Below are positions 1 through 8,812 of a DNA stretch of 36,277 nucleotides, piece by piece. Source of the DNA: Lentisphaerota bacterium (lineage in GTDB: Bacteria > Verrucomicrobiota > Lentisphaeria > Victivallales > Victivallaceae); NCBI GenBank assembly GCA_015061525.1, contig SUWK01000021.1, positions 1 through 36,277 of the forward strand. The letters run 5' to 3'. Position 1 is the first letter of the stretch. The number at the start of each line of letters is the position of its first letter. The notes below the pieces were generated by a model. That model did no database searches. It was not told the origin of the DNA and saw only the letters and a program-made list of their open reading frames with translations. A program made the translations under genes and the position numbers.

Positions 1-606
1 TTTGTTGCGTCGGCTTTGCTCGCATGGAAATGCTCGCAAAGTTCATTCGCATGCGGACTGCGCGCTCGGCGGCAACCGCCTCGCACCCGTGTGTTGAACA
101 TGCCACAGAGGGCATCAAAAAGAAAAACCACGCGGGTGTTACTCCACTGAGTTTTTTGCAAAGCTTTTTTCCAAAAAAGCGTCGATCAAGCCGCGACAAC
201 GGAGCGGCGCGACAGTTCGCTTTCTTTGCCGAGCTTTCTTTCTCGTGAAAGAAAGCGGAGTGGGGCGAGTGCCGTCGGCACTCTTTCCGGTCGCTCGCGG
301 CTTATTGCTCGTCCTCCGCTCATCCTCGCGACATTTGTCGCATCGGCTTTGCTCGCATGGTTTTGCTCGCAAAGTACATTCGCATGCGGACTGCGCGCTC
401 GGCGGCAACCGCCTCGCACCCGTGTGTTGAACATGCCACGGAGGGCATCAAAAAGAAAAAAACAGCGGGTGTTACTCCACAGGGGTTTTGCAAAGCTTTT
501 TTCCAAAAAAGCGTCGATCAAGCCGCGACAGCGGAGCGGCGCGACAGTTCGCTTTCTTTGCCGAGCTTTCTTTCTCGTGAAAGAAAGCGGATATCGGGAA
601 CAGAGC
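1..606 (-). repeat. Tandem modular hairpin repeat array (left end)
   Basis: No believable gene. Read on the minus strand this is the same repeat as at the right end: a partial unit at 450-606, a complete 333-bp unit at 117-449 and a truncated unit at 1-116, with unit borders at the motif GATGCCCTC (complement at 108-116 and 441-449). Modules in order are M1 (GATGCCCTC to GCAAAGCCG), M2 (GC-rich, with hairpins at 328-341 and 267-283), M3 (CTTTCTTTC hairpin plus GC core) and M4 (T/A-rich, ACGCTTTT...AAAAGC). It begins 15 bp after the minus-strand oxidoreductase gene and may serve as its 3' end. Open frames across it come from a lack of stop codons in repeat sequence, not from coding. Confidence 0.85.
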
Positions 607-612
607 TTTTTT

Positions 613-1875
613 TTACTCTATCGTGCAAACCGTACCGGTACGCCGCGACTCCTCTGCCGCAAATACCATCAGATGGCTTTCCAATGTTTCATCAATGCCG
701 GTCAAAATCAGTGACGGGTCGTTATTCGCCACTGCCGACACGAAGTTTTCCATCAATCCCATATCACCGCCGCCGTGACCGGTCAATATGCCGCCGTCAT
801 TGGCAGTATTGCTGTCGATCACCCGCTCGCTGTCATCCAGGAAATGCCGCACCGTGATCATCTCGCTGTCGGTGATGATCTCACCGATGGAACCGAAAAT
901 GCGCGTAATGCGGCCGCTGTGGAAGTTGAAGCCGGTCATGGTCATCTGCGCCGTCGAACCGTCTTCAAAACTCATATTCACCACCTGATTATCCACCACA
1001 TCGTTGTCACAGGCATAAACACATCTGCCGTAATCGCCGTTTTTCAGCGCATCAGCCAGCGTGTCGCCGGTAACTTCCGGAGTAAGCACATTGACCGGCC
1101 ATCTGGAGTGCCCCTTGCAGAAACGGTCGCGGAAGTAGATCTTCAATGCAGAATACGGACACTTGCTCTCGATCTGCACCGGGCAATCCACGCAGCGGTC
1201 CGCCGCTCCGGCAGGTTTTTCCGATGCCCGGAAGTGCCGCAGTGAACCGAATGAGTGGATCGCCACACACTTTTTGCCCATGATCCCGCGCAGCCAGTCC
1301 ACATCGTGACAGCTTTTAGCCAGCAGCATGAAACTGGACTGCGCCTCGTTGCGCCAGTTGCCGCGCACATAGGAGTGGGCATGGTGCCAGTAACCCAGCG
1401 GCTCAAGGTGCTGGATCGTCATTATCTCACCGATCTCCCCGGAGTCGATGATCTGCTTGATCAGCGCAGTGTAATTCGTATAGCGCAGCACATGGCAGAC
1501 CGCCATCATCACCCCGGCCTCTTTCACTGCGGCAACGATATTGCGGCACGCTTCAGCAGTGGGAGCCATCGGTTTTTCCAACAGGATATGGTAACCGGCT
1601 TTCGCGCATGCCACGGCGGGAGCTTCATGGAGATTGTCCTGCGTACAGATCGCCACGGCATCACAATATTTCGGTGCTTTCACAAAATCCTCATAAGAAG
1701 CAAAACACCGCTCCTGCGGGATACCGTACATCTCCGCCATTTTGTTACGGCGGTATTCATCCGGATCGGCAACTGCCGCGATTTGAAGTTTTTCCGGAAA
1801 CGCTTTGGCATAAGTGGCATAACCATTTCCTCTGGCTCCGGCTCCGATGACTGCAAGTTTTACAGGTTCACTCAT
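613..1875 (-). CDS. Gfo/Idh/MocA family NAD(P)-dependent oxidoreductase
   Basis: A 420-residue cytoplasmic oxidoreductase, probably acting on a sugar, inositol or related polyol; the substrate cannot be read from sequence. The N-terminus has the Rossmann nucleotide-binding pattern VIGAGARGNGYA (about residues 9-20), followed by the family motif LLEKPMAPT (about 98-106), whose EKP lysine is catalytic in this family. The C-terminal half is the alpha/beta dimerisation domain and carries a Cys-rich stretch (RCVDCPVQIESKCPYS) seen in a subset of the family. ATG at 1875 is preceded by GGAG at good distance. It is last in a minus-strand set with the MBL-fold and CBM9-like genes (32-bp gap), so it may process a sugar released outside the cell. 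Family certain, substrate unknown. Confidence 0.93.
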   Translation of the reverse strand: MSEPVKLAVIGAGARGNGYATYAKAFPEKLQIAAVADPDEYRRNKMAEMYGIPQERCFASYEDFVKAPKYCDAVAICTQDNLHEAPAVACAKAGYHILLEKPMAPTAEACRNIVAAVKEAGVMMAVCHVLRYTNYTALIKQIIDSGEIGEIMTIQHLEPLGYWHHAHSYVRGNWRNEAQSSFMLLAKSCHDVDWLRGIMGKKCVAIHSFGSLRHFRASEKPAGAADRCVDCPVQIESKCPYSALKIYFRDRFCKGHSRWPVNVLTPEVTGDTLADALKNGDYGRCVYACDNDVVDNQVVNMSFEDGSTAQMTMTGFNFHSGRITRIFGSIGEIITDSEMITVRHFLDDSERVIDSNTANDGGILTGHGGGDMGLMENFVSAVANNDPSLILTGIDETLESHLMVFAAEESRRTGTVCTIE

Positions 1876-1907
1876 TCTTTATCTCCTCAAAATATTGTTG
1901 ATTTTAT

Positions 1908-2801
1908 TTACTTTACACAAACGCCGAATGTCCTGCCGTCGGAGAAAAATACTGTCCGGGGATACTCTCCTGCCCGGTAAAACGGTATTTTCCGCTCCCG
2001 GATCATCCCCTCCACCCGGAAACTGCGGCTGTCTTTGCTCAACCACAGCGGCTTATCGGCCATTGCAGCTTTCGGAGATACGGCATCCAGAAACTCTTTG
2101 CTGGTATTATTTATTCCGGCATGGTGGGCGACCTTGAGCAGATCGCTTTTCAAATCAAATTTTCCGGCAAAAATGCGCGGCTCTTCCTGCAAAGAACAAT
2201 CCCCGGTGAAAAGCACCGTAAAATCTTTGTAATGCATCTTGAAAACCAAACTGTGCGAGTTGAGGTTGTAATCCTTTGAACCGGCCTGCGCCGCACCGAA
2301 AACATCACCGTAAATGCCGCCGCCGAAGTCGATCCGGTCGCCGACTTCCAGTTTTCTCACCGGAATATTGCCCCGGTCGGCAAGCATCATGATGCGCCGG
2401 AACACCTTCCGCGTAAATTCCCCGGGAATATCCTTTTCCGGCATGCTGGAGTAGAGTATCCCGCCGATGGTGATCCCCGGATCGTTCAATACCGCATAAA
2501 GCCCCCCGACATGGTCGATGTGAAAGTGCGTCAGGATCACCGTGTCGATATGGGTGATCTTATGCTTGTTCAGTGCCGGTATCAGATGGCTCTCGGCGGT
2601 ATTCGCTCTGCCGGCATCCAGCAGTATCACCCGGTTTTCCGGAGTACGGATGATATAAGAGTCACCGATCTCATCGGCAAAATCTATCTGCGCTATCTGC
2701 AGTGTTCCGGCGGGCACTTTATCATGCTCCCCGGTGAACTCCGCCGCAGCGAGGCACAACACTGTAAAAACAGCAAAAACACTCAACGATATTTTACGCA
2801 T
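1908..2801 (-). CDS. Secreted metallo-beta-lactamase-fold hydrolase (ComEC/Rec2-type domain)
   Basis: About 297 residues, beginning with a signal peptide (MRKISLSVFAVFTVLCLAAA), so exported. The metallo-beta-lactamase fold is shown by LTHFHIDHVGG (HxHxDH zinc motif), VLFTGDCS with the bridging Asp, and VAHHAG with a later His ligand. It resembles stand-alone relatives of the ComEC hydrolase domain, some of which are phosphodiesterases or nucleases; the substrate here is unknown. The start is uncertain: GTG at 2807 overlaps the stop of the upstream gene and sits only 4 nt from GGAGG, while ATG at 2801 sits 10 nt from it. I chose the ATG because the signal peptide begins there. Translation is probably coupled to the upstream CBM9-like gene. 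Confidence 0.88.
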   Translation of the reverse strand: MRKISLSVFAVFTVLCLAAAEFTGEHDKVPAGTLQIAQIDFADEIGDSYIIRTPENRVILLDAGRANTAESHLIPALNKHKITHIDTVILTHFHIDHVGGLYAVLNDPGITIGGILYSSMPEKDIPGEFTRKVFRRIMMLADRGNIPVRKLEVGDRIDFGGGIYGDVFGAAQAGSKDYNLNSHSLVFKMHYKDFTVLFTGDCSLQEEPRIFAGKFDLKSDLLKVAHHAGINNTSKEFLDAVSPKAAMADKPLWLSKDSRSFRVEGMIRERKIPFYRAGEYPRTVFFSDGRTFGVCVK

Positions 2802-2803
2802 AA

Positions 2804-4000
2804 TCACTTATCCTCCCAGATGATGAAACCGAAACGCTCCGGCTGGAAATTCGCACCGAAATTTATCGGACTCCAACTGGCAAATGTTCCTTTGACTCCG
2901 CGCATCGTACGGTAACGGTAAACATTGGCAAGGAACATCTTTTCCGGAACTCCGTTCTCCCAACCGAAATCGGCGAAAGGAACCGTCAGCACCGCCTCCC
3001 AGTGTTTGCCGGAGTGTTTCATTTCAAGCTGACCGCGGCTGTTCCACGATACATTGTGGTCATAGCCGACATCCTCCCGTTTGGAGTCCCAAAACACCCC
3101 GGCAGAGGTGATGATCAGCTGGATGCACTTTTGCGGTTTATCCGGATCCGGTACGATAAAGATCTCAAAGCGGTCATCTTTCCACGCATCCGGATAATCT
3201 CTCCCGGTTCCGGTGATGCGCCGTTTATCCATGTGCGGTTCTTCAGCAAAAAGTTTGATTATCAAAGACTTTTTATCCGGAGTAACGTCAAACTTCACCG
3301 TGGATTTCACCTGCACATCATCGCCCAGATAACCATTCATCACCGCCGGAACTCCGGCTGTTCCTGAAACATAAAAGCGCGGACGGCTGGCATCAAGCAG
3401 CTTTTCAATATTTGTCCGGCGCGCCTTGAAGTACGCATATTCGGCGTTGACCTTTGCCGCATATTTACTCTCTGCCGCCGCCCGGACTGCCGATTTGAGC
3501 AAACTTTCCAGCTTATCCAGCACTTTGGCATCATAAAAGTTGAATATCTGCGGTTTCAAAGGTCCATTGAATCCGGTCAGTGCAAAATTGGTATACACCA
3601 TCCGTTCCATTATCCGCAAATATTCGTAAATATACCCTCCGGCTGCCGTACCGCAACGCTCATTAAGAAACTTTTTCCGATCGGCAACCGGATCGACCGT
3701 TTCGCCCTTTTCCAGTTTTTTCTGCACAAATGCGTTGTATTCACCTGCCAGTGAACCGTCATTGACCACTTTGACCGCGAAATGCTTTTTCTGCTCTTTT
3801 CCTTTGCCGGCAAGATAGATCATCGCCCGGTCAAGCGGTATGGACAACGTGCCGTCGAACCACGGTTTTGCCGTAAACTCCGTCGTTTCAGCCGGGATCT
3901 CCCCGCCGTTGGCAACTGTCAGCAAATGTGCCTCACCTGCCGCCAGCGGCAGAGTACACAACCCGGCTGCCAGCAGTATACTTGAAACTTTTCTGTTCAT
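2804..4000 (-). CDS. Secreted protein with CBM9-like/DOMON-type C-terminal domain
   Basis: About 398 residues. ATG at 4000 opens a signal peptide (MNRKVSSILLAAGLCTLPLAAG); the frame extends upstream to a GTG at 4036, but that would bury the signal peptide. The middle is charged and mostly helical. From about residue 215 the sequence fits the carbohydrate-binding family 9-like sandwich found in extracellular sugar-processing proteins: DDRFEIFIVPD, GVFWDSK, WEAVLTVPFADFGW and a final ERFGFIIWED. The protein probably acts outside the cytoplasmic membrane, binding or presenting a glycan. First gene of the minus-strand set 4000-613, with a long leader upstream. The N-terminal function is not recognised. 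Confidence 0.82.
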   Translation of the reverse strand: MNRKVSSILLAAGLCTLPLAAGEAHLLTVANGGEIPAETTEFTAKPWFDGTLSIPLDRAMIYLAGKGKEQKKHFAVKVVNDGSLAGEYNAFVQKKLEKGETVDPVADRKKFLNERCGTAAGGYIYEYLRIMERMVYTNFALTGFNGPLKPQIFNFYDAKVLDKLESLLKSAVRAAAESKYAAKVNAEYAYFKARRTNIEKLLDASRPRFYVSGTAGVPAVMNGYLGDDVQVKSTVKFDVTPDKKSLIIKLFAEEPHMDKRRITGTGRDYPDAWKDDRFEIFIVPDPDKPQKCIQLIITSAGVFWDSKREDVGYDHNVSWNSRGQLEMKHSGKHWEAVLTVPFADFGWENGVPEKMFLANVYRYRTMRGVKGTFASWSPINFGANFQPERFGFIIWEDK

Positions 4001-4354
4001 AAAAAATGAAACCCTTTTTTTCAGCTCAGTCCGCACATCGACGCAAACAGCGGACCGGTTATTTTCAGTTTCCTATTAATAGTTGTTGTCCTGAATTTTG
4101 TAAAAAATCTAACCTGCGGTGGCAGCTTGCGGGTAATCTCGCGCCTTGCTCCTGCGCCGGAGCAGTCGAGTACATAGTACACTCCTGCTCCGTACTCGTC
4201 GCAAAACACGACCTTCCTCCGCAATCCATCCACCGGTTGGATCAAACCCGTACCGGCTTGGTTGACAAATCACAACTTATGTGATATGTTTTATACACTG
4301 ATAGAAATGTTTGTTTATAACCTCATGCTTCCGTTTCACAAAATTTGGGACATT
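4001..4354 (-). promoter_or_regulatory. Long GC-rich structured leader of the CBM9-like gene
   Basis: No convincing gene in this 354-nt stretch. If the minus-strand promoter at 4362-4390 is right, it is the 5' leader of the transcript starting with the CBM9-like gene. Complementary segments overlap so that they cannot all pair as simple hairpins: GGAGCAG (4159-4165) with CTGCTCC (4185-4191), CGAGTAC (4167-4173) with GTACTCG (4192-4198), and GCTCC (4148-4152) with GGAGC (4159-4163). That arrangement resembles an attenuator or riboswitch-type leader, but I recognise no known class. An open frame of 74 codons beginning with TTG crosses it and is not supported. Confidence 0.4.
4262..4290 (+). promoter_or_regulatory. 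Possible sigma70 promoter with palindrome in the spacer
   Basis: TTGACA (4262-4267), a 17-nt spacer and TATGTT (4285-4290). The spacer is almost filled by the inverted repeat ATCAC-N7-GTGAT (4269-4285), the kind of site a dimeric repressor covers. It points rightward, but no rightward gene follows; transcription would run antisense into the 3' end of the glycosidase-like gene. It could instead be only an operator inside the leader of the leftward genes. Confidence 0.35.
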
Positions 4355-4361
4355 ACCTATT

Positions 4362-4390
4362 AATATACTGCCGGTAAAGTTTTTTTTCAA
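4362..4390 (-). promoter_or_regulatory. Promoter for the CBM9-MBL-oxidoreductase gene set
   Basis: Read on the minus strand: TTGAAA (4385-4390), a 17-nt spacer and TATATT (4362-4367). It begins just 2 bp beyond the stop codon of the glycosidase-like gene. The same hexamers at the same spacing occur upstream of the U32-like gene and, with a 16-nt spacer, upstream of rpmE. Confidence 0.6.
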
Positions 4391-4392
4391 CC

Positions 4393-7300
4393 TCAATTCA
4401 GTGAATAAGAACTTTTCCCCGCCGGACAGGCGATGTTGCTGCCGTTCAGGATCAGCGTGAAGGCTTTTTCCGCTTCGACATTCACGGTATTATTTTCCGG
4501 ATCAGCGATCAATGAAACACCCGAACCGCCGATCTTCAAATTCTTTATACCGCTGCGTTTATCCGATGACGGCTCCCAGATGATCTTATTTTCCAGAGCA
4601 TTGACCTCACGGATGCCCAGAATGTTTTCAATGAACATTGATATGGGACCAAGTGCCGACCAGCCGCAGAAATCCGGGCGGGCCAGACAGCCGACTTTAT
4701 CTGTTGACGGCTTATCCTCGGTCGGGGAATAGCACTCCCAGATGGTGTGCGGTTCAAAATTTTTCCACGTGCGGTACTGCAGTGAGATCATCTTGCGCGC
4801 CACCTCATCGGCAAGCGTTTTATGACCGTTTTTCTCCAAACCTTTCACCGTCATGTAAACCTTGGGCATCCAGATGCCGCCTCTCCAATACTCACCGACC
4901 GGCGAGAAACGGCGGTCATCCCGGCTGATACTGGGAATGGGGCGTTCACCGCCGAGTTTTTCCGGATCGGCAACGACCTTTGCCAGAGCTTCGACCTGTT
5001 CACTTCCAGCAACTTCTGCCAGCAGCGGCCAGAGTATCGCCGGGGTGATGAGACTGCAAAATCCGCTCTCATCGACAAACCGGTCAAGATAAAGCTGATC
5101 TTTCTCTGACCAGAATCTTTCATTGATGAACTTTTTCTGCACTTCAAATTCAGCGTACCACTTTGACGCAAGCTCTTTTTCGCCGATCGCTTCAGCAAGA
5201 CGGGCAATGTAGAGCGCACTCAACGCCTGCTGACTGGACAAGTCCACATAGTAGATCGACTCCGGATCATCATCACCGCGCGGCGTATTATCCATACCCG
5301 CTTTATCGCCGCCCCACTTGAAGCCTTTGCCGGGAACCCACTCCGCCACAGCCACGCTGGACGCGTAATCGTATACTACTTTTCCCTTGCGCTCATTGAG
5401 CCACTTGTAATGTTTCTGCAGATACTCTTTTTCCAACAGCACATGTTTCACGCGTTCCACGTCGCCGGTGTGTTTGAAATACTCATACTCCGTCCACGCA
5501 AACAAGGGCGGGTTATCCGGAATATGCACTTTCAATACCATATTTTCTCCGTCGTACATCACCCGGTAAAAGTTGTCCAGACTCTGGATGCCGGGGAAAA
5601 CATCCGCCGCATACCGGCAGAACTGCACCATGAAACAAGTGTCCCAGATCCAGATCTTGTGACAGCGTATGCCCTCATTCATATACGGCGAAACCGGTGC
5701 GCCGCGCGTGGAAAAAATATGCGTCCACGCCGACTGCCATGCGGCATAGTAGAGCTCCACCCAGTCCGGATTTTCCTCATAAACTATCTCCGGCACCAGA
5801 GAACGGTCCATTTCAGAAGTGTTCCAGCTGAAAAGCGGGACACGCGGTTTTTTGTCCCAGCCGGGATTGCGGGTGGCGACCGAGTAGAATACCGGGTACT
5901 TGTCACCGCACTTTTCAAGACGGATCTTCACCGGCTCTGATGATTCAACCAGCGGCATGGTAAAACAGCCGTTTTCATCAAATCCGGCGGTGAACTTTCT
6001 GCCGTCGCAAGTCAACGTGAATTTATCAGTCACCTCCTGCGCTCCGCAGATGACCAGCTCTTTGCCCCGTTTCAGCTCCATTTCCATAAAGCCGTTGGGA
6101 AAGACCCGGTTGCCCGCCCAGCGCGAAGGTTTGCCGTTATGCAGCATACTGTGCGATGCGTGCATATAGCGGTAAATGCGCCAGTCATCGGTAATACCGC
6201 CGGTAACGATGGCATCAACACAACCGTAAAGTTTCTCCTTTGCCGCGAACTCCGCCGGGAACTCCTGCAAAAGCTCCTGACAGATCGCCGCCAGAGGTTC
6301 GATGACCAACTCTTCAATGGTGCGGTTCAACTCGCGTGTACGGTGTTCCAGACCGTTGATGACCTCGCGTTTGACCACTTCCACTTTGTGTCCGGCAAGG
6401 CGTTCAAACTCCCGCATGGAAGATGCCACCTGTGCCTTGAGATGCGGATGATCCGCCTTTTCCCACTCCATATCGTCAAAGTAGTAGATGAAACACAAAA
6501 TCATCTCTCTGACCGCCCGGGTCACGATGGGGGCATTCTCCCAGAGCCGGTGACGGAAGTCATCGGGGGGCAAATTCAGACTTTTCAGCAAAGCCAGCCC
6601 CTTGTCCGCCAGTACGACGGCCTCTTTTTTCTCCTCAAAGATCGCCCCCCTGCCCGGACTTTTACGGTCGGTCAGTATCGACCAGATGCCTCTGCCGTTG
6701 ACAAGAGTTCTGCGGCCCTCGGCGAAAAGTCCGAAAATGAACGCCGCTTTGATGTACTTCATGGAGTAGTTGCCGTGGAAAAGCACATGACCGTCGATAT
6801 AGTAGGTCTTCTGAACCATTTCCCAGCCGAGCTTATCCAACTCGATAAGTGCCTCGCGCTTGTCTGCCGGATAGTGCTTATCGTACCACTCTTTTCTGAT
6901 TTCATCAGCAGTGATCTTCTCATCTTCCAACGCTCTGGCATAGGCGTAATAGTTGATCTCATAGAGGTCAAAAATGCAGTTGCCCCGGCGATCGACCCGG
7001 ATTACGAAACGGTCAACTCCGGCTTTCTGCCCTTCGCGGACGTAACGCACCAGATTGTGGACATGCTCAAAGGGCATATTCCCCTGCCCCATAAATTCAC
7101 CGACCGCCTCGCACTCTGCAGAGAGCGTGAATCCGGAACTTTTCCGCAAAAACGGATTTTCCGGCAGAAACGGTACAAAATCATAAGGTGTGATCTTCGT
7201 TTCGATCTCGAATTTATGTCTGCCTTCCAGAGCTTCAGCTCCGGCGAGGATGCACTCGTAATCTTCGGCAATTGAACCGAATGAACGCATGATGAAACGT

Positions 7301-7869
7301 TTACCGCGCTTTTCAAGTTCGGAAGCAAAAATACCGATGATGAATTTCACCACCTCCACCGGCGGATACTTATCGGTATTGGAGTTGTGGATGGCAGAAT
7401 AGTCCGCCTCGGTCAACGTCAGCACCAGACCGTCAAGAGCCGGAACTGCGGCAAAGGTCTTATCCAGTTTGTAACGGATAAGGTCGGCAAAAGCTTTGCC
7501 GGTAAGGTCAAATTCACCGTCGCCGTCCAAAAGTCCGGGCATATCTTCAAGCATCCCCGGCGGCAGCATCACCTCACGGTGCCAGAGATAGACTGCTTTT
7601 CCTGCCGCATGGGAAATATCCAGTATCTTATTGAGTTTGCGCTGATTGTCAGCTACGGCACTCTGATCCCAGCTGGCAAATGCCGCCGGAAACTCCCGGT
7701 AATCCACCAGACCGTCCAGTCCGCCGTAAGGAGAGTGGCACTGACCGCAGATCTCAAAACTGTCAACAGTATAATCCGCGTCTGCAGCTTTTTTTACCAG
7801 TTTTTTCACATAATCAGGATCAAGCGGCGTCGGATGCATCAAACTCCAGGTGATTTCAGGACGTTTCAT
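4393..7869 (-). CDS. Two-domain glycosidase-like protein (TIM-barrel-like plus (alpha/alpha)6 barrel)
   Basis: A 1158-residue protein without a signal peptide, so probably cytoplasmic. The N-terminal ~350 residues look like a (beta/alpha)8 barrel of the alpha-glucuronidase kind (GLVLTLTEADYSAIH, FIMRSFGSIAEDYE, then GVDRFVIRVDRRGN). The region from about residue 670 looks like an (alpha/alpha)6 toroid of the GH63/GH37/mannosylglycerate-hydrolase type: WIWDTCFM (Asp743), the GGIWMPK segment and HTIWECYSPTEDKP (Glu1045), acidic residues placed where that clan has its catalytic acid and base. ATG at 7869 has GAGG 5 nt upstream; the longer frame to 7890 overlaps the preceding gene. Last gene of the five-gene Fe-S operon, 7 bp after its neighbour. 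Exact substrate unknown; assignment is from motifs only. Confidence 0.78.
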   Translation of the reverse strand: MKRPEITWSLMHPTPLDPDYVKKLVKKAADADYTVDSFEICGQCHSPYGGLDGLVDYREFPAAFASWDQSAVADNQRKLNKILDISHAAGKAVYLWHREVMLPPGMLEDMPGLLDGDGEFDLTGKAFADLIRYKLDKTFAAVPALDGLVLTLTEADYSAIHNSNTDKYPPVEVVKFIIGIFASELEKRGKRFIMRSFGSIAEDYECILAGAEALEGRHKFEIETKITPYDFVPFLPENPFLRKSSGFTLSAECEAVGEFMGQGNMPFEHVHNLVRYVREGQKAGVDRFVIRVDRRGNCIFDLYEINYYAYARALEDEKITADEIRKEWYDKHYPADKREALIELDKLGWEMVQKTYYIDGHVLFHGNYSMKYIKAAFIFGLFAEGRRTLVNGRGIWSILTDRKSPGRGAIFEEKKEAVVLADKGLALLKSLNLPPDDFRHRLWENAPIVTRAVREMILCFIYYFDDMEWEKADHPHLKAQVASSMREFERLAGHKVEVVKREVINGLEHRTRELNRTIEELVIEPLAAICQELLQEFPAEFAAKEKLYGCVDAIVTGGITDDWRIYRYMHASHSMLHNGKPSRWAGNRVFPNGFMEMELKRGKELVICGAQEVTDKFTLTCDGRKFTAGFDENGCFTMPLVESSEPVKIRLEKCGDKYPVFYSVATRNPGWDKKPRVPLFSWNTSEMDRSLVPEIVYEENPDWVELYYAAWQSAWTHIFSTRGAPVSPYMNEGIRCHKIWIWDTCFMVQFCRYAADVFPGIQSLDNFYRVMYDGENMVLKVHIPDNPPLFAWTEYEYFKHTGDVERVKHVLLEKEYLQKHYKWLNERKGKVVYDYASSVAVAEWVPGKGFKWGGDKAGMDNTPRGDDDPESIYYVDLSSQQALSALYIARLAEAIGEKELASKWYAEFEVQKKFINERFWSEKDQLYLDRFVDESGFCSLITPAILWPLLAEVAGSEQVEALAKVVADPEKLGGERPIPSISRDDRRFSPVGEYWRGGIWMPKVYMTVKGLEKNGHKTLADEVARKMISLQYRTWKNFEPHTIWECYSPTEDKPSTDKVGCLARPDFCGWSALGPISMFIENILGIREVNALENKIIWEPSSDKRSGIKNLKIGGSGVSLIADPENNTVNVEAEKAFTLILNGSNIACPAGKSSYSLN

Positions 7870-7876
7870 AATAACC

Positions 7877-8812
7877 TCACTTGCCTCCATCCAGAGAAAG
7901 TTTCCATACCGGTCGTTTGCGGAATAATGTTTTGAATTTACGCTTCAACACGCCTTTTTCTTCCAGATGCACATAGCAGGCGGTGTCGCACATCCTGCCG
8001 CACATACTGGCAACAAAAGCGTGTTTGTTGGGCGGATAGAAGTTGATCTGGTCAATAATCTCTCTCGCATGTTCCGGAGTCAAATCCGCTTCACCGGCGA
8101 TGATCGCCAATCTTTCCGGATCATCGGCAAACGCATCCGGCGGCATAAAGGGGTTGCGGGAACGGTTCGCACCTTTGTAATAGGCGGCACACTGCCAGCT
8201 GTCACGCTTGCCGTCTTCGCTCAATGCATGACCCGGACACGCTTTGATACACTCTTTGCAGTTGTCACAAAGGTGCGCAGTGACCGCTTCATCGGCAGGC
8301 AGTTCCGCATCGGTGATGATAAATCCCCACCGCTGATTGGGTCCGAAATCATCGGTCAGAATGGAACCGGATAAACCGATCTCACCCAGACCGCAATCGC
8401 GGGCGCAGCGTTCAAAATCCAGCGTCACTTCCGGTTTGACATTACGGAAAACCTCGTTATAGTCCGCTTCAAAGTTGGTACTGTCATCATTGGAAATAAG
8501 CAGCTGACGCTTCTGGGGCAGTGCCTCAAATCCGGCTTCTTCCAATACCGCACAACCACGGAGCAAAGCTCCCGGGATCATCACCTCTTCCAGAGTTTCC
8601 ACGCTGGTTGAGTATTGATAGAATACTGTACCATCTTCAATACCCCGGCGGGTTCCGCGCAACTGACGGAACGCCACACAAATAACCGTTTTGGCTTCCG
8701 GGAAAAGTTTTTTTACTGCGGGATCTGTCATCCGTTCAATATTACCGCACGCCACCAGATCGGCGGCACTCTTCTTCAATGCGGCAATCAATTTATCTTT
8801 AAGCTCTTTCAT
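7877..8812 (-). CDS. QueG-like double-[4Fe-4S] protein, paralogue 1
   Basis: About 311 residues, one of three adjacent paralogues related to the iron-sulfur half of epoxyqueuosine reductase and reductive dehalogenases. Visible landmarks: CGLGEIGLSGSILTDDFGP (about residues 150-168), the ferredoxin-like LCDNCKECIKACPGHAL, SWQC, and C-terminal CGRMCDTACYVHL. Together these give eight cysteines, enough for two [4Fe-4S] clusters. It is presumed a cytoplasmic redox protein; partner and substrate are unknown, and calling it QueG would over-reach. ATG at 8812 overlaps the stop of the upstream paralogue (TGATG), so translation is coupled. The frame extends to 8848, but that start lies inside the neighbour. 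Confidence 0.85.
   Translation of the reverse strand: MKELKDKLIAALKKSAADLVACGNIERMTDPAVKKLFPEAKTVICVAFRQLRGTRRGIEDGTVFYQYSTSVETLEEVMIPGALLRGCAVLEEAGFEALPQKRQLLISNDDSTNFEADYNEVFRNVKPEVTLDFERCARDCGLGEIGLSGSILTDDFGPNQRWGFIITDAELPADEAVTAHLCDNCKECIKACPGHALSEDGKRDSWQCAAYYKGANRSRNPFMPPDAFADDPERLAIIAGEADLTPEHAREIIDQINFYPPNKHAFVASMCGRMCDTACYVHLEEKGVLKRKFKTLFRKRPVWKLSLDGGK

Noticed and set aside
139-714. Several overlapping open frames at the left end (for example 162 and 166 codons, plus strand)
   Set aside because: They lie in repeat sequence and run into the antisense of the oxidoreductase gene; no family resemblance.
4021-4245. 74-codon minus-strand frame in the leader before the CBM9-like gene
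   Set aside because: It starts with TTG, lacks a ribosome-binding site, and the region is explained better by overlapping inverted repeats.
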